A DNA stretch of 64,000 nt from Sulfitobacter sp. JL08 (GCF_003352045.1 NZ_CP025815.1:3100001-3164000); one strand, 5' to 3'; numbered from the stretch's first letter, positions 16,440 through 26,622 are shown. The notes: generated by a model from the letters alone, not told the origin. Numbers and translations: made by a program.

Positions 16440-17885
16440 ATGTTTTCAAAATATAAAAAGCCAGCGGCACCCATCAAATCCGGTGCGAAACCCGCAACGA
16501 ACATAACTGAAATTGTGGCCGCGCAACCAGCTAAGCCAGCCCCAATTTCCATGCGCAAACCGAACACTGGCACCCCCGCCAAGGCAGCGCCTTTTGACAA
16601 AGAGCGCAAGCGCAAGGAGCGTATGGGCGAGATCAAGCTGGAACTGCACAGCGCGTTGTTAGACAATCTGAATCTTGCAGCCCTGGAACACGCGACCGAA
16701 GCGGACCTACGCCAAGAGATCAATTCGATTTCAGCCGAAGTACTAGAAGAGCGCGGCATAGTTCTGAACCGCGAAGATCGGCTGACGCTGACACAGGAAC
16801 TCTATGACGAAGTGACCGGTCTGGGTCCGCTGGAAACCCTGCTGAAGGACGAAACTGTCAACGATATCCTGGTCAACGGACCCCAGCAGATTTTTGTTGA
16901 ACGCGACGGCAAACTGGAACTGACTGAGATCACGTTCAAGGATGAACGCCACCTGTTGCGGATCATCGACAAGATCGTGAGCGCAGTTGGCCGGCGCGTG
17001 GACGAAAGCAACCCCTATGTTGACGCCCGTTTGAAAGACGGATCTCGTTTCAACGCCATGGTGCCGCCGATTGCCGTGGATGGCAGTCTTGTTTCCATTC
17101 GGAAATTCAAAAAGGACAAACTGGGCATTGATGACCTGGTGAGCTTTGGCGCATTTTCCGAAGAAATGGCCGCCTATCTGCAGGCGGCAGTGGCCTGTCG
17201 GCTGAACATTATCGTGTCCGGCGGTACCGGTTCGGGAAAAACAACCACGTTGAACGCGCTGTCCAGCTTTATCGACAATTCCGAACGTATCCTGACAATC
17301 GAAGACACCGCCGAACTTCAGTTGCAACAGATCCATGTCGGCCGAATGGAAAGCCGCCCACCCAACGTGGAAGGCAAAGGCGAAGTCAGCCCCCGCGACT
17401 GTCTGAAGAATGCCCTGCGGATGCGCCCGGACCGCATTATCGTGGGCGAAACGCGCGGAGAAGAAGTGATCGACATGCTTCAGGCGATGAACACCGGCCA
17501 CGATGGATCAATGACCACCATTCACGCCAACAGCGCCCGCGACGGTGTCAGCCGTCTGGAAAACATGATTTCGATGGCTGGTATCGAAATGCCATTGAAA
17601 GCGGTTCGGTCGCAGATTTCGTCGGCTGTGAACCTGATCGTGCAGGCATCGCGATTACAAGACGGTTCGCGGCGCATGACCTCGATTACCGAAATTACCG
17701 GCATGGAAGGCGAAGTGATCTCGATGCAGGAAATCTTTCGCTACCAGCGTGTCGGCCTGACCCCAGAGAACAAGATTATCGGGCATTTCACAGCCACCGG
17801 CGTGCGCAGCCACTATTCAGAACGTTTCCGGATGTGGGGCTACGATCTGCCGCCGCAGATTTTTGAACCCATGGCAGCCGAATAA
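16440..17885 (+). CDS. cpaF: Tad pilus assembly ATPase CpaF/TadA
   Basis: The motor ATPase for pilus extension (type II/IV secretion superfamily), 481 residues. A disordered basic N-terminus (to about residue 60) is followed by the N-terminal domain ([22 protein letters not shown]) and the RecA-like core with Walker [15 protein letters not shown] near residue 262. The Asp box ([12 protein letters not shown]), Walker B-like region ([17 protein letters not shown]) and His box ([12 protein letters not shown]) are complete. The second ATG at 16440 is chosen over the adjacent GTG. It sits between cpaE and the platform genes tadB/tadC, in the standard order. Confidence 0.96.
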   Translation: MFSKYKKPAAPIKSGAKPATNITEIVAAQPAKPAPISMRKPNTGTPAKAAPFDKERKRKERMGEIKLELHSALLDNLNLAALEHATEADLRQEINSISAEVLEERGIVLNREDRLTLTQELYDEVTGLGPLETLLKDETVNDILVNGPQQIFVERDGKLELTEITFKDERHLLRIIDKIVSAVGRRVDESNPYVDARLKDGSRFNAMVPPIAVDGSLVSIRKFKKDKLGIDDLVSFGAFSEEMAAYLQAAVACRLNIIVSGGTGSGKTTTLNALSSFIDNSERILTIEDTAELQLQQIHVGRMESRPPNVEGKGEVSPRDCLKNALRMRPDRIIVGETRGEEVIDMLQAMNTGHDGSMTTIHANSARDGVSRLENMISMAGIEMPLKAVRSQISSAVNLIVQASRLQDGSRRMTSITEITGMEGEVISMQEIFRYQRVGLTPENKIIGHFTATGVRSHYSERFRMWGYDLPPQIFEPMAAE

Positions 17886-17896
17886 GGACCAGAACA

Positions 17897-18859
17897 ATGA
17901 GTGCAGAACCAATTATTTATGGCCTGATTTTTGTCGGTGTCCTGGTACTGGTCGAAGGCCTGTACCTTGTCGCATTCGGCAAATCCATCAGCCTTAACAG
18001 CCGCATCAACCGCCGTCTGGAAATGCTGGAACGGGGTACTGGGCGCGAAGAAGTGCTGGCCAAGCTGCGCAAAGAAATGCAGCAGCATATGAAATCGCGC
18101 ACGATACCGCTGTATTCGTTGCTGGCGGAAAAGGCACAAAAAGCGGCGATCGCGTTTTCGCCCAAGCAATTGATGATCATTATGGCCGGGCTGGCTGCCG
18201 TTGCGTTTATTGGCCTGTCCATCGGGACCGAAACAGAACCACCCGTGCGTGTACTTTTGTCGATCAGCATTGGCGTCGGGGCGGTTTATTTCTGGGTATC
18301 CCACAAGGCCGGGAAACGCCTGGGTATGATCGAAGAACAATTGCCCGATGCGGTCGAATTGATGGTGCGCTCCTTGCGTGTGGGTCATCCGTTTTCATCG
18401 GCAATTCAGATCGTTGCGAAAGAGGCTCAGGATCCGCTGGCCAGCGAATTCGGTGTGATTTCCGATGAAGCCGCCTATGGACGCGAGATCGGTGAGGCGC
18501 TGAAAGACATGGCCAAACGGCTTGATATACAGGATCTTCGCTTTTTGGCGGTTGCCGTGACGATCCAGCAGCAATCAGGGGGCAACCTTGCCGAGATCCT
18601 GGCTGGTCTGGCCAAGGTGATCCGCGCGCGGTTCCGCCTGTTCCGGCGCGTCAAAGCGATCACCGCCGAGGCGAAATGGTCTGGCAAGTTTCTTTCTGCG
18701 TTTCCGATTGTAGCGCTGATTGTGATCAACATCGGTGACCCTAACTATTATGACGAAGTGCGCGATCACCCTTGGTTTATTCCTGCATGTTTCGTCGTCG
18801 GCATCCTTCTGGCTGCCAACCTGCTGGTCATGCGTGTCCTGACCGATATCAAAGTCTGA
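17897..18859 (+). CDS. tadB: Tad pilus inner-membrane platform protein TadB
   Basis: A 320-residue polytopic membrane protein with the T2SSF (GspF-like) domain. Membrane helices occur near residues 5-26, 90-108, 115-133 and two at the C-terminus. The conserved cytoplasmic part contains LPDAVELMVRSLRVGHPFSSAIQ and DLRFLAVAVTIQQQSGGNLAEIL. It forms, with TadC, the inner-membrane platform on which CpaF acts. ATG 17897 follows AAGGACC. Spacing to cpaF (11 nt) and tadC (12 nt) shows one operon. Confidence 0.93.
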   Translation: MSAEPIIYGLIFVGVLVLVEGLYLVAFGKSISLNSRINRRLEMLERGTGREEVLAKLRKEMQQHMKSRTIPLYSLLAEKAQKAAIAFSPKQLMIIMAGLAAVAFIGLSIGTETEPPVRVLLSISIGVGAVYFWVSHKAGKRLGMIEEQLPDAVELMVRSLRVGHPFSSAIQIVAKEAQDPLASEFGVISDEAAYGREIGEALKDMAKRLDIQDLRFLAVAVTIQQQSGGNLAEILAGLAKVIRARFRLFRRVKAITAEAKWSGKFLSAFPIVALIVINIGDPNYYDEVRDHPWFIPACFVVGILLAANLLVMRVLTDIKV

Positions 18860-18871
18860 GGGAGTGAAAGA

Positions 18872-19852
18872 ATGGAATTCTTTGGACAAATAGATACTCT
18901 CGTAACAGACTCACTGGGCGAATTCGGCCCGCTGATCGCCATCGGTGTAGCTGGCATGCTGATGATCATGTTGGCAGTGCCTTTGATGCTGCAACAACGC
19001 AAAGACCCGCTGGACAAACTCAAGCGCCAACTCAAGGCGCCCAAGGAGCAAGCCAATAAGCGTGAACGGCTGCGCCACGGCGGTCGCAACGAAAAACTGG
19101 AAAAATTCTCAGGGTTTCTCGAACCAAAAGACGTGGCCGATCTGTCGGCGATGCAATTGAAACTGCGTCAGGCCGGCTACCAAACCAAAGACGCCGTGCG
19201 TTTTTTCCACTTTGCACAGTTTTCCTTGGGCATTTTGGGTTTGCTGTCAGGTGTTCTTTACGTCACCGTTTTCGGCGGTGGCGAAGGGATGAGCACGCAA
19301 AAGATGATGATCTATACGATCGCCCCGGGCGGGATCGGGTACATGCTTCCTAAGTATTGGGTGACACGGCGGGTCGAAGCCCGCAAAGAGGAAATTATTT
19401 CGGGTTTTCCGGACGCAATGGACATGATGTTGGTCTGTATCGAAGCGGGCCAATCGCTTGATCAATGTATTGTGCGCGTGGCCAAGGAGCTGCATTCAAG
19501 CTGTCCCTCTCTGGCAGACGAGTTTGAAGTTGTTGCTCAGGAGATGAAGGCCGGCAAAGACAAGGTGACCGTTTTCAAAGATATGGCTGATCGCTGCGGC
19601 GTTCAAGATGTATCCTCTTTCGTGACGGTACTGATCCAGTCGGCCAGCTTCGGGACATCCATTGCCGAAGCGCTTCGGGTTTATGCCGGAGAAATGCGTG
19701 ACAAACGCGTGATGCGCGCGGAAGAGGCCGCAAACAAGTTGCCAACCAAGATGACCCTTGCCACTATGATGCTGACAGTACCACCGCTTTTAATCATTCT
19801 GGTCGGACCTTCCGCGCATGGCATTTCACAGCTGGGGAATATGGGAAATTAA
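18872..19852 (+). CDS. tadC: Tad pilus inner-membrane platform protein TadC
   Basis: A 326-residue paralogue of TadB with a T2SSF domain (GFPDAMDMMLVCIEAGQSLDQCI, FVTVLIQSASFGTSIAEALRVYA). Membrane segments lie near residues 20-38, 112-148 and at the C-terminus (MTLATMMLTVPPLLIILVGP). It pairs with TadB in the pilus platform. GAGGGAG lies 8-13 nt before the ATG. Its last 35 nt overlap the start of the next gene, so translation is probably coupled. Confidence 0.93.
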   Translation: MEFFGQIDTLVTDSLGEFGPLIAIGVAGMLMIMLAVPLMLQQRKDPLDKLKRQLKAPKEQANKRERLRHGGRNEKLEKFSGFLEPKDVADLSAMQLKLRQAGYQTKDAVRFFHFAQFSLGILGLLSGVLYVTVFGGGEGMSTQKMMIYTIAPGGIGYMLPKYWVTRRVEARKEEIISGFPDAMDMMLVCIEAGQSLDQCIVRVAKELHSSCPSLADEFEVVAQEMKAGKDKVTVFKDMADRCGVQDVSSFVTVLIQSASFGTSIAEALRVYAGEMRDKRVMRAEEAANKLPTKMTLATMMLTVPPLLIILVGPSAHGISQLGNMGN

Positions 19853-20429
19853 AGCGAATTACTGGCAAAAAACGCAAACACTTCTTTTCGCAAGCGCCTT
19901 GAGCTTTGGATTGGCGGCCTGCACTGCGGGCGGCCTTTCGCGTGAACCGGACAGCCCATATGCACCGGGTCTGGACACGCGCAAGGAAGCGGTTGACGGG
20001 TTGGAAGTCGGGCATCGCCTGATTGATGCCGGCCAGTACGAACTGGCCCTTGAAGCGTTCAATCGTGCGGCGTTGGAAAACGGCATGACAGCCGAAATCC
20101 TGTCGGGGCTGGGCACTGCAAATCTGGGCCTGGGCCGGTTGGGTCAGGCCGAAACACTGTTGCGGCGCGCCATAGAACAGGATGAAACGCGCCCTGAAAT
20201 CTGGAACAATCTGGGCGTTGTGCTGATGGAAGAAGGCAAAACGGCCGAATCTGTTCAGGTATTTCGCACCGCCTATGCGCTGGATGATGGCAAAAGCGAC
20301 TCAATCCGAGATAATTTGCGTCTGGCTATCGAAAAATCCGAAATATCTGATAATAATGATATACAAGGCGAAGAATATAAATTGGTGAGACGGGGCGGAG
20401 GCGATTTTCTGATCCAGACAACACCATGA
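19818..20429 (+). CDS. tadD: TPR lipoprotein TadD
   Basis: A 203-residue lipoprotein with a signal (LLFASALSFGLAAC, lipobox Cys near residue 35) and at least three tetratricopeptide-type repeats (YELALEAFNRAALEN, GRLGQAETLLRRAIEQD, GKTAESVQVFRTAYALD). TadD is thought to act in secretin assembly or stability. ATG 19818, inside the tadC end, is the only ordinary start codon before the signal peptide, giving a 35-nt overlap. It is followed by a second TPR lipoprotein gene. Confidence 0.82.
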   Translation: MAFHSWGIWEIKANYWQKTQTLLFASALSFGLAACTAGGLSREPDSPYAPGLDTRKEAVDGLEVGHRLIDAGQYELALEAFNRAALENGMTAEILSGLGTANLGLGRLGQAETLLRRAIEQDETRPEIWNNLGVVLMEEGKTAESVQVFRTAYALDDGKSDSIRDNLRLAIEKSEISDNNDIQGEEYKLVRRGGGDFLIQTTP

Positions 20430-20459
20430 TTGAGGCCAGAGCAGTAAAAGGACGCAAAA

Positions 20460-21308
20460 ATGCGCCATACCATCCTATTAAGCCTGTGTTTAACAGGTGT
20501 GATCGGTCTTTCCGCATGTGAAAAGAACGATGACGAAACCGTTGAACGCGCCATTCAGGACGTCAATGTCGTGGATGAAACCAACCTGAATGACGTGATG
20601 CTGACGGTGGCCGACCCGAATGAAGCGGTGAACTATTTCGCCCGCGCCTCCAAGGCCAACCCCGACCGGATTGATCTGCAACGTGGTCTGGCGGCATCTC
20701 TGGTGCGGGCCAAGCGCAACACCGAAGGTGTGACGGCGTGGACCAAAGTCACCAAGATGGAAGGTGCGGAGCCGCAAGACAGCGTCAATCTTGCCGACGC
20801 GCTGATCCGGTCTGGCGAATGGACCAAGGCCGAACAGACACTGGATACCATCCCCCCGACCTTTGAAACCTTTGAACGCTACCGTCTGGAGGCGATGGTT
20901 GCCGATGCGGGCGAAGAATGGTCAAAGGCGGATACATTCTATGAAACCGCTGTGGGCCTGACAACGCGCCCTGCCAGCGTTATGAACAACTGGGGCTATT
21001 CCAAGCTGACGCGCGGCGATTACGCCGAGGCAGAACGCCTGTTCAGCGAAGCCATCCGGCAGGACAACAGCCTGTTCACCGCCAAGAACAATCTGGTTCT
21101 GGCCCGCGGCGCGCAACGCGAATATTCGCTGCCCGTAATCCCGATGGACCAGACGGAACGCGCCCAGTTGCTGCATACGTTGGCCCTGTCCGCGATCAAG
21201 CAGGGCGATGTGAAAACCGGTGAAAACCTGCTGCGCGAAGCGATCGAAACACATCCGCAGCATTTTGAAGACGCTGTGCGGTCCTTGCGTGCGCTGGAAG
21301 CAGCCTAG
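20460..21308 (+). CDS. Second TPR lipoprotein of the Tad locus
   Basis: A 282-residue lipoprotein: signal peptide with lipobox GLSAC (Cys at about residue 20), an acidic linker, then TPR-like repeats across the protein (ANPDRIDLQRGLAASLVRAK, GEWTKAEQTLDTIPP, DYAEAERLFSEAIRQD, GDVKTGENLLREAIETH). It follows tadD with good AAAGGA spacing and likely shares its role as an outer-membrane scaffold. It is not a duplicate of tadD at the sequence level visible here but has the same architecture. Confidence 0.78.
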   Translation: MRHTILLSLCLTGVIGLSACEKNDDETVERAIQDVNVVDETNLNDVMLTVADPNEAVNYFARASKANPDRIDLQRGLAASLVRAKRNTEGVTAWTKVTKMEGAEPQDSVNLADALIRSGEWTKAEQTLDTIPPTFETFERYRLEAMVADAGEEWSKADTFYETAVGLTTRPASVMNNWGYSKLTRGDYAEAERLFSEAIRQDNSLFTAKNNLVLARGAQREYSLPVIPMDQTERAQLLHTLALSAIKQGDVKTGENLLREAIETHPQHFEDAVRSLRALEAA

Positions 21309-21314
21309 ACGCCG

Positions 21315-21809
21315 ATGCAAATAACGGTTGCATCGGCCCTATGGTTTCTGCCTTTTGTGGTGCCCATCTGTTTCTTCGTGATTTTCAACGACCTTCGGGA
21401 AATGAAAATCACGAACAATACTGTGCTGCTGCTGGGGGCTGTTTTTGTTGTGATCGGTCTGGTTGCCCTACCCTTTGATAAATACCTGTGGCGTCTGGCG
21501 CAGCTGGCGATTGTGCTGGTGATCGGTTTCGTGCTGAACGCGGCCGGCACGATGGGCGGCGGGGATGCCAAGTTTCTGGCCGCTGCCGCGCCCTTTGTTC
21601 ATCAAAGCGATGCGGTCCTTGTCGGGCAGATATTCGCCGCGTGCCTGCTGGCGGCCTTTGTGACGCAACGCTTTGCAAAATATAGCGGATTGCGCCGTCT
21701 GGCGCCCGACTGGATCAACTGGGATCGAGGCCGCCTGTTTCCGATGGGCATGGCGCTGGGTGGCACTTTGGCGATGTATCTAGGGCTTGGGGCCTATTTC
21801 GGGGTCTGA
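21315..21809 (+). CDS. cpaA: Prepilin peptidase CpaA/TadV
   Basis: A 164-residue aspartic-acid protease with five or six membrane helices that cleaves the leader of Flp, TadE and TadG prepilins after the conserved Gly. The two catalytic Asp are visible: one in FNDLREMKITN (near residue 25), the other in the GxGD-type motif GGGDAKFLAAAA (near residue 79). It lacks the N-terminal methylase domain of type IV peptidases, as is normal for Tad. It starts 6 nt after the TPR gene. A 104-bp gap separates it from the AAA ATPase. Confidence 0.92.
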   Translation: MQITVASALWFLPFVVPICFFVIFNDLREMKITNNTVLLLGAVFVVIGLVALPFDKYLWRLAQLAIVLVIGFVLNAAGTMGGGDAKFLAAAAPFVHQSDAVLVGQIFAACLLAAFVTQRFAKYSGLRRLAPDWINWDRGRLFPMGMALGGTLAMYLGLGAYFGV

Positions 21810-21913
21810 CGGCCACTTTGTAACCGATTTTGCCATAAAATACCCACAATAGCCCGTCAGACTGTGAAAATTCGGGCTGTATCTGCGCAAATCAGAATGC
21901 GCTGGCAGGCCGG

Positions 21914-23263
21914 ATGACGCAGTTCGACAACCGTTATTTACAGGCCAAAATCATGAATATGCAGACCCAAAGCGTAATGGCACCGCCCACACCGCGCAGC
22001 ATCCAGGAAATGAAGCTGCCCGTCGTGATGATGCGGGATATTCTTTTGAAAACCATTTTCCGCAAGAACATGGATATGGCTTCGGAAATTTCCGCAGCGA
22101 TCTGCCTGCCGATTCCCGTGACACAGCAATTGATCGACATGGCGCGCGACCAGAAATTATTGGAAGCGACAGGTACACTGAACGCCAACAATGGCAATGA
22201 AATGGGATACCAACTGACCGATGCAGGCAAGGCCCGCGCATTAGACGCGCTGTCTCAGTCAGAATATTTCGGGGCGATGCCTGTGCCGCTTGAGGTGTAT
22301 CGTGATCAGATCGAACGCCAGTCGATCAAGAACATTTCGATCACCCGCGACCAGTTGACCAACGCAATGGGCCATTTGGTTTTGCCAGGTGAATTGCTGG
22401 ACCATTTGGGCCCGGCCGTCAGCGCGGGCCGTTCCATCCTTATGTATGGCCCGCCCGGAAACGGTAAATCGTCAATCTCGAACGGTATCCGTGACGCGTT
22501 GGGCGACAAGGTCTATGTGCCGCGCGCCATTGAATATTCCGGACAGGTGATCACCGTCTATGATCCGATGGTGCATTCCAAGGCGGAAGAGCAAAAGGAT
22601 GATCCCAACGCGCTGCGCCGCAATGCCAACCGTTACGATACGCGTTATGTACGCTGTGAACGCCCCACCGTTGTGACAGGCGGGGAACTGACGCTGAACA
22701 TGCTGGATCTGGTTTATAACCCGAACGCCAAAACCTATCAGGCGCCGCTCCAGTTGAAATCGACCGGCGGCATTTTTATTGTGGACGACCTTGGTCGCCA
22801 ATCCGAATCTCCGCAGGCATTGATCAACCGCTGGATTGTTCCACTGGAAGAAAGCAAGGATATTCTGGCACTGCAATCGGGCGAGAAATTTGAGGTTCCG
22901 TTTGATACGCTGGTCATCTTCTCGACCAACTTCCACCCAAACGAAATCTTTGACAAAGCGGCCCTGCGCCGGATCTTTTTCAAGATCAAGATCGACGGGC
23001 CGGATCAGGAAAACTTCCTGAAAATCTTTGCAATGGTCGCGCGTAATAAAGGCGTTCCGCTGGAAGAAAGCGCGCTGATCCATCTGTTGAAGGTCAAATA
23101 CCCGACCATCGACAACGTCTATGCCAACTATCAACCCGTGTTCCTGATCGACCAAATGATTGCTATCTGCGAATTTGAAGGTATTCCTTATCAGATGACA
23201 CCGGAACTGATTGATCGTGCGTGGGCCAACATGTTCGTGAAAGACGAAGTCATCGTGAAATGA
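21914..23263 (+). CDS. AAA ATPase at the end of the Tad locus
   Basis: A 449-residue ATPase with no close match I can name. The N-terminal third (about 30-130) looks like a winged-helix domain (MRDILLKTIFRKNM, ASEISAAICLPIPVTQQLIDMARDQKLLEATG, YQLTDAGKARAL). The AAA core has Walker A YGPPGNGKSSISNGI (near 179), Walker B GIFIVDDLGRQ (near 287) and an Asn sensor (VIFSTNFHP). A lid follows (LRRIFFKIKI). The likely start is ATG 21914, though ATG 21953 is possible. Its position right after cpaA suggests a role in the pilus or its regulation. ATGA overlap couples it to the next gene. Confidence 0.75.
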   Translation: MTQFDNRYLQAKIMNMQTQSVMAPPTPRSIQEMKLPVVMMRDILLKTIFRKNMDMASEISAAICLPIPVTQQLIDMARDQKLLEATGTLNANNGNEMGYQLTDAGKARALDALSQSEYFGAMPVPLEVYRDQIERQSIKNISITRDQLTNAMGHLVLPGELLDHLGPAVSAGRSILMYGPPGNGKSSISNGIRDALGDKVYVPRAIEYSGQVITVYDPMVHSKAEEQKDDPNALRRNANRYDTRYVRCERPTVVTGGELTLNMLDLVYNPNAKTYQAPLQLKSTGGIFIVDDLGRQSESPQALINRWIVPLEESKDILALQSGEKFEVPFDTLVIFSTNFHPNEIFDKAALRRIFFKIKIDGPDQENFLKIFAMVARNKGVPLEESALIHLLKVKYPTIDNVYANYQPVFLIDQMIAICEFEGIPYQMTPELIDRAWANMFVKDEVIVK

Positions 23264-24060
23264 TCGGCGTTGCCGGGTGCGGCCGGATGGGCGCGCCCAT
23301 GCTGGTTGCGCTGCGTGCCGACGGGCTGGAGGCGCGCGGTTATGATATTCGCCCGCCATCCGAATTCGGCGAACTGACCCCTGCGATGACGGATGATGCT
23401 GGCGCATTTGCCGCTACTCTGTCTGTGCTGATCACCGTTGTGCGCGACATCGATCAGACAGAAGACGTTTTGTTCGGCGCGCAGAACTTTTCCGCTGCGC
23501 CGCACCTGACCCACATCGTGATCTGTTCCACCCTCTCACCAAATTACGTGATCGCCCTGCGCGACCGTATCGCCGATCACATCGCGCTGGTCGATGCGCC
23601 GATGTCGGGCGCGCAGATCGCTGCGCGGGAGGCGCGGCTGTCTTTCATGCTTGGGGGAGACGCGGCCGACTTGCAGGCGCTTGACCCTGCATTGCGGGCA
23701 ATGGGCCAGCATTTTCACCATATGGGGCCGTTCGGGGCCGGGATGCAGGCCAAGGTACTGAACAATCTGCTGGCCGCAGGGTCCACGGCGATGACGCGGC
23801 TGGTGCTGGACTGGGCCGATCACGCCGGACTGGATGAAACTGCCTTGCTGAACCTGATTGCAACGTCATCGGGGCAGAACTGGTTTGCCTCGGGCTATGA
23901 AAAGATCGAATTTGCCCGCGACGGATACAGCGATGACAACACGATCGGCATTCTGGTCAAGGACGTAAACAGCGCCCTTGATTCGGCACCAAAGGGGGCC
24001 GATACATCGCTGCCCGAGACGGTGCGCGATCTGATCCGCGACCTGAAACCGCGCCGGTAA
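23260..24060 (+). CDS. NAD(P)-dependent oxidoreductase, 3-hydroxyisobutyrate dehydrogenase family
   Basis: A 266-residue beta-hydroxyacid dehydrogenase. It has an N-terminal Rossmann fold (IGVAGCGRMGAPMLVALRADG), the substrate loop DAPMSGAQIAAREARLSFMLGG and a catalytic Lys in GAGMQAKVLNNLLAAG. Relatives reduce or oxidise small 3-hydroxy acids such as 3-hydroxyisobutyrate or tartronate; the substrate is not predictable. ATG 23260 overlaps the AAA-ATPase stop (ATGA), which fixes the start and shows co-translation, an odd coupling of metabolism and a pilus-locus ATPase. Confidence 0.82.
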   Translation: MIGVAGCGRMGAPMLVALRADGLEARGYDIRPPSEFGELTPAMTDDAGAFAATLSVLITVVRDIDQTEDVLFGAQNFSAAPHLTHIVICSTLSPNYVIALRDRIADHIALVDAPMSGAQIAAREARLSFMLGGDAADLQALDPALRAMGQHFHHMGPFGAGMQAKVLNNLLAAGSTAMTRLVLDWADHAGLDETALLNLIATSSGQNWFASGYEKIEFARDGYSDDNTIGILVKDVNSALDSAPKGADTSLPETVRDLIRDLKPRR

Positions 24061-24123
24061 CTTTTTCGCGGATTTGCGCATATCCGCCCTGCCATCGGAT
24101 CGCCAACAGACTACACTAGGATT

Positions 24124-26559
24124 ATGGCACCCGTCCCCCCCCTGTTCGCAGACTGGTTTGCAACCAAAGGCTGGTCCGTGCATCCGCACCAACAGCACAT
24201 GCTGGAGCGCGCGGATGATCCGGCGCTTTTGCTGATCGCGCCAACGGGGGGCGGCAAAACACTGGCCGGTTTCCTGCCGACACTGGTTGATCTGGCACAG
24301 GCCCCGCACGACGGGTTGCACACGCTATATATCTCACCGCTCAAGGCGCTGGCGGCAGACATCAAACGCAACCTGACAACGCCGGTAACCGAAATGGGCC
24401 TGCCGATCCGGATCGAAGACCGCACCGGAGATACCCCCGCCAGCCGCAAGAAACGACAGCGCGCCGATCCGCCCCATATTCTGCTGACAACCCCCGAAAG
24501 CCTGGCCCTGCTGACATCTTACGAAGACGCACCGCGGATGTTTGCCGGGCTGAAACGGGTGGTTGTCGATGAAGTGCACGCACTGGCCGAAAGCAAGCGG
24601 GGTGATCAGCTGGTGCTGGCGCTGTCACGATTGCAGGCGATGTGCCCCGATCTGAAACGCGTTGGCCTGTCCGCAACCGTGGAAGACCCTGCCGCCATTG
24701 CCCGGTTCCTGGCGCGCCACCCCGATCCCTGCCCTGTTCTGCTGGCCGATCCGGGGCCTGCGCCTGACATCAGCATGTTGCAAACGTCGGAAAACCCGCC
24801 ATGGTCGGGTGGCAACGCGGCCTACGCGATCCCTGCCGTTCTGGACATGGTCAAGGCGCACAAGACCACGCTGATCTTTCACAACACCCGTGCACAGGCC
24901 GAAATATTCTTTCACAACCTGTGGCTTGCCAATGACGATGCGCTACCCATCGGGATCCATCATGGCAGTCTGGACAAAGTTCAGCGCACGCGGGTCGAAG
25001 CGGCGATGGTGCGCGGTGACTTGCGCGCGATTGTCTGCACCGGAAGCCTTGATCTGGGGATCGACTGGGGCGATGTCGATCTGGTTGTCCAGATGGGTGC
25101 GCCCAAGAATGTCAAACGGCTGGTACAGCGGATCGGGCGGGCCAATCACCGCTACAACGCCCCATCAAAGGCTGTTCTGGTGCCTGCCAACCGGTTTGAA
25201 GTGGTCGAATGCGTTGCCGCGCTAGACGCGGTCAAGGCCGGTGAACTGGACGGCGAACCGCGCGGTCCGGGGCCGCGTGACGTGCTGTGCCAACATGTGC
25301 TGATCGCGGCCTGCGCTGGCCCGATTGCAGCAGATGTTCTTTTTCAGGAGGTTACCGGCGCAGGCCCATATAGCGATCTGACACGCGCCGAATTTGACGA
25401 TTGTCTGGAATTCTGCGCCACCGGCGGATACGCGCTGCGCGGCTACGACCGCTGGCAACGTCTGAAACAGGATCCCGACGGGCGCTGGCATTTGCGCGAT
25501 CCGCGCAGCGCGCAGCGTATTCGCATGAACATCGGCACCATTCAGGATACCGATACGTTGAAAGTGCGCCTGAAGCGGGCCCGCGGCGGCAAACCCCTGG
25601 GTGAGGTCGAGGAAGCTTTTGCGGCAACGCTAAGCACGGGCGATACGTTTCTGATCGGCGGGCAGATCGTGCGCTACGAAGGCCTGCGGGAAATGACCGT
25701 CGAGGTCACGCGCCGCGCTGACAAAAAACCAAAGATCGCCACCTTTGCGGGTACCAAGTTTGCCACCTCGACCCAGCTTTCGGATCGGATCTTGCGTCTG
25801 TTCCAGCAGAACGACTGGCCCGAATTGCCGCGCCACACCGCCGACTGGCTGAGCCTGCAACGCACCATATCCCGATTGCCCGGCCCCGACCGCCTGCTGG
25901 TCGAAAGCTTTGAGCAGGACGGGCGGGCGCACACCTGCGTTTACGGGTTTGCCGGGCGCAACGCGCAACAGACGCTGGGGCTGTTGCTGACCAAACGGCT
26001 GGATGAACTGGGGCTGAACCCGCTGGGGTTCGTCGCGACAGATTATGCCACGCTGATCTGGGGGCTGGACGCTGTTCGGGACCCCGCCGCGCTGTTCAGG
26101 ATCGATGCCTTGCGCGATGGTCTGGACAGCTGGCTTGCAGGCAATGCGGTGATGAAACGCACCTTTCGCGCCAGCGCAACCATTGCCGGGCTTATCGAAC
26201 GCAACAGGCCCGGCGCGCGATCCTCCGGTCGTCAGGCCACGTTCAGTTCCGATATCCTGTATGACACGTTGCTGAAATACGACCCCCAACACCTGATGAT
26301 GCAGATCACCCGGCAGGAAGCGATGCGCGGACTGGTCGATTTCAGCCGGATCGAAGAGATGATCACCCGCATCGGCGGGCGCATTGATCACGTACGGCTG
26401 CCGCATGTATCGCCCTTGTCCGCGCCGATGTTGCTTGAAATGGGCAGGGTGCCGATCAAAGGATCGGCAGAGGAAAAACTGCTGGCACAAGAGGCAGAAG
26501 CCCTGATGCGTGACGCCGGGCTTGCCGATCTTGAGGGACGGGGCAGGAAACCTGCCTAA
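24124..26559 (+). CDS. Ligase-associated DEXH-box helicase (Lhr-core type)
   Basis: A DNA helicase of 811 residues in superfamily 2. The motifs are in order: Walker A IAPTGGGKTLAGF (near 40), DEVH box VVDEVHALAESKRGDQL (near 147), motif III VGLSATV, motif V CTGSLDLGIDWG and motif VI QRIGRANHR, then a winged-helix and Lhr-type C-terminal half. This subfamily is usually found with an ATP-dependent DNA ligase, an exonuclease and the PdeM nuclease as a DNA-damage-response set. PdeM follows here, but no ligase or exonuclease gene is in the window. Confidence 0.92.
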   Translation: MAPVPPLFADWFATKGWSVHPHQQHMLERADDPALLLIAPTGGGKTLAGFLPTLVDLAQAPHDGLHTLYISPLKALAADIKRNLTTPVTEMGLPIRIEDRTGDTPASRKKRQRADPPHILLTTPESLALLTSYEDAPRMFAGLKRVVVDEVHALAESKRGDQLVLALSRLQAMCPDLKRVGLSATVEDPAAIARFLARHPDPCPVLLADPGPAPDISMLQTSENPPWSGGNAAYAIPAVLDMVKAHKTTLIFHNTRAQAEIFFHNLWLANDDALPIGIHHGSLDKVQRTRVEAAMVRGDLRAIVCTGSLDLGIDWGDVDLVVQMGAPKNVKRLVQRIGRANHRYNAPSKAVLVPANRFEVVECVAALDAVKAGELDGEPRGPGPRDVLCQHVLIAACAGPIAADVLFQEVTGAGPYSDLTRAEFDDCLEFCATGGYALRGYDRWQRLKQDPDGRWHLRDPRSAQRIRMNIGTIQDTDTLKVRLKRARGGKPLGEVEEAFAATLSTGDTFLIGGQIVRYEGLREMTVEVTRRADKKPKIATFAGTKFATSTQLSDRILRLFQQNDWPELPRHTADWLSLQRTISRLPGPDRLLVESFEQDGRAHTCVYGFAGRNAQQTLGLLLTKRLDELGLNPLGFVATDYATLIWGLDAVRDPAALFRIDALRDGLDSWLAGNAVMKRTFRASATIAGLIERNRPGARSSGRQATFSSDILYDTLLKYDPQHLMMQITRQEAMRGLVDFSRIEEMITRIGGRIDHVRLPHVSPLSAPMLLEMGRVPIKGSAEEKLLAQEAEALMRDAGLADLEGRGRKPA

Positions 26560-26622
26560 ACCTCTTTCAGGAATACAGTTTTTGCCCTTGCCCTTGCATA
26601 CCGTTCCTGTTTTGTTTGCGCC

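Noticed and set aside
23260-24060. Dehydrogenase as a Tad component
   Set aside because: Overlap with the AAA gene indicates co-translation only; the family is metabolic and no pilus role is known.
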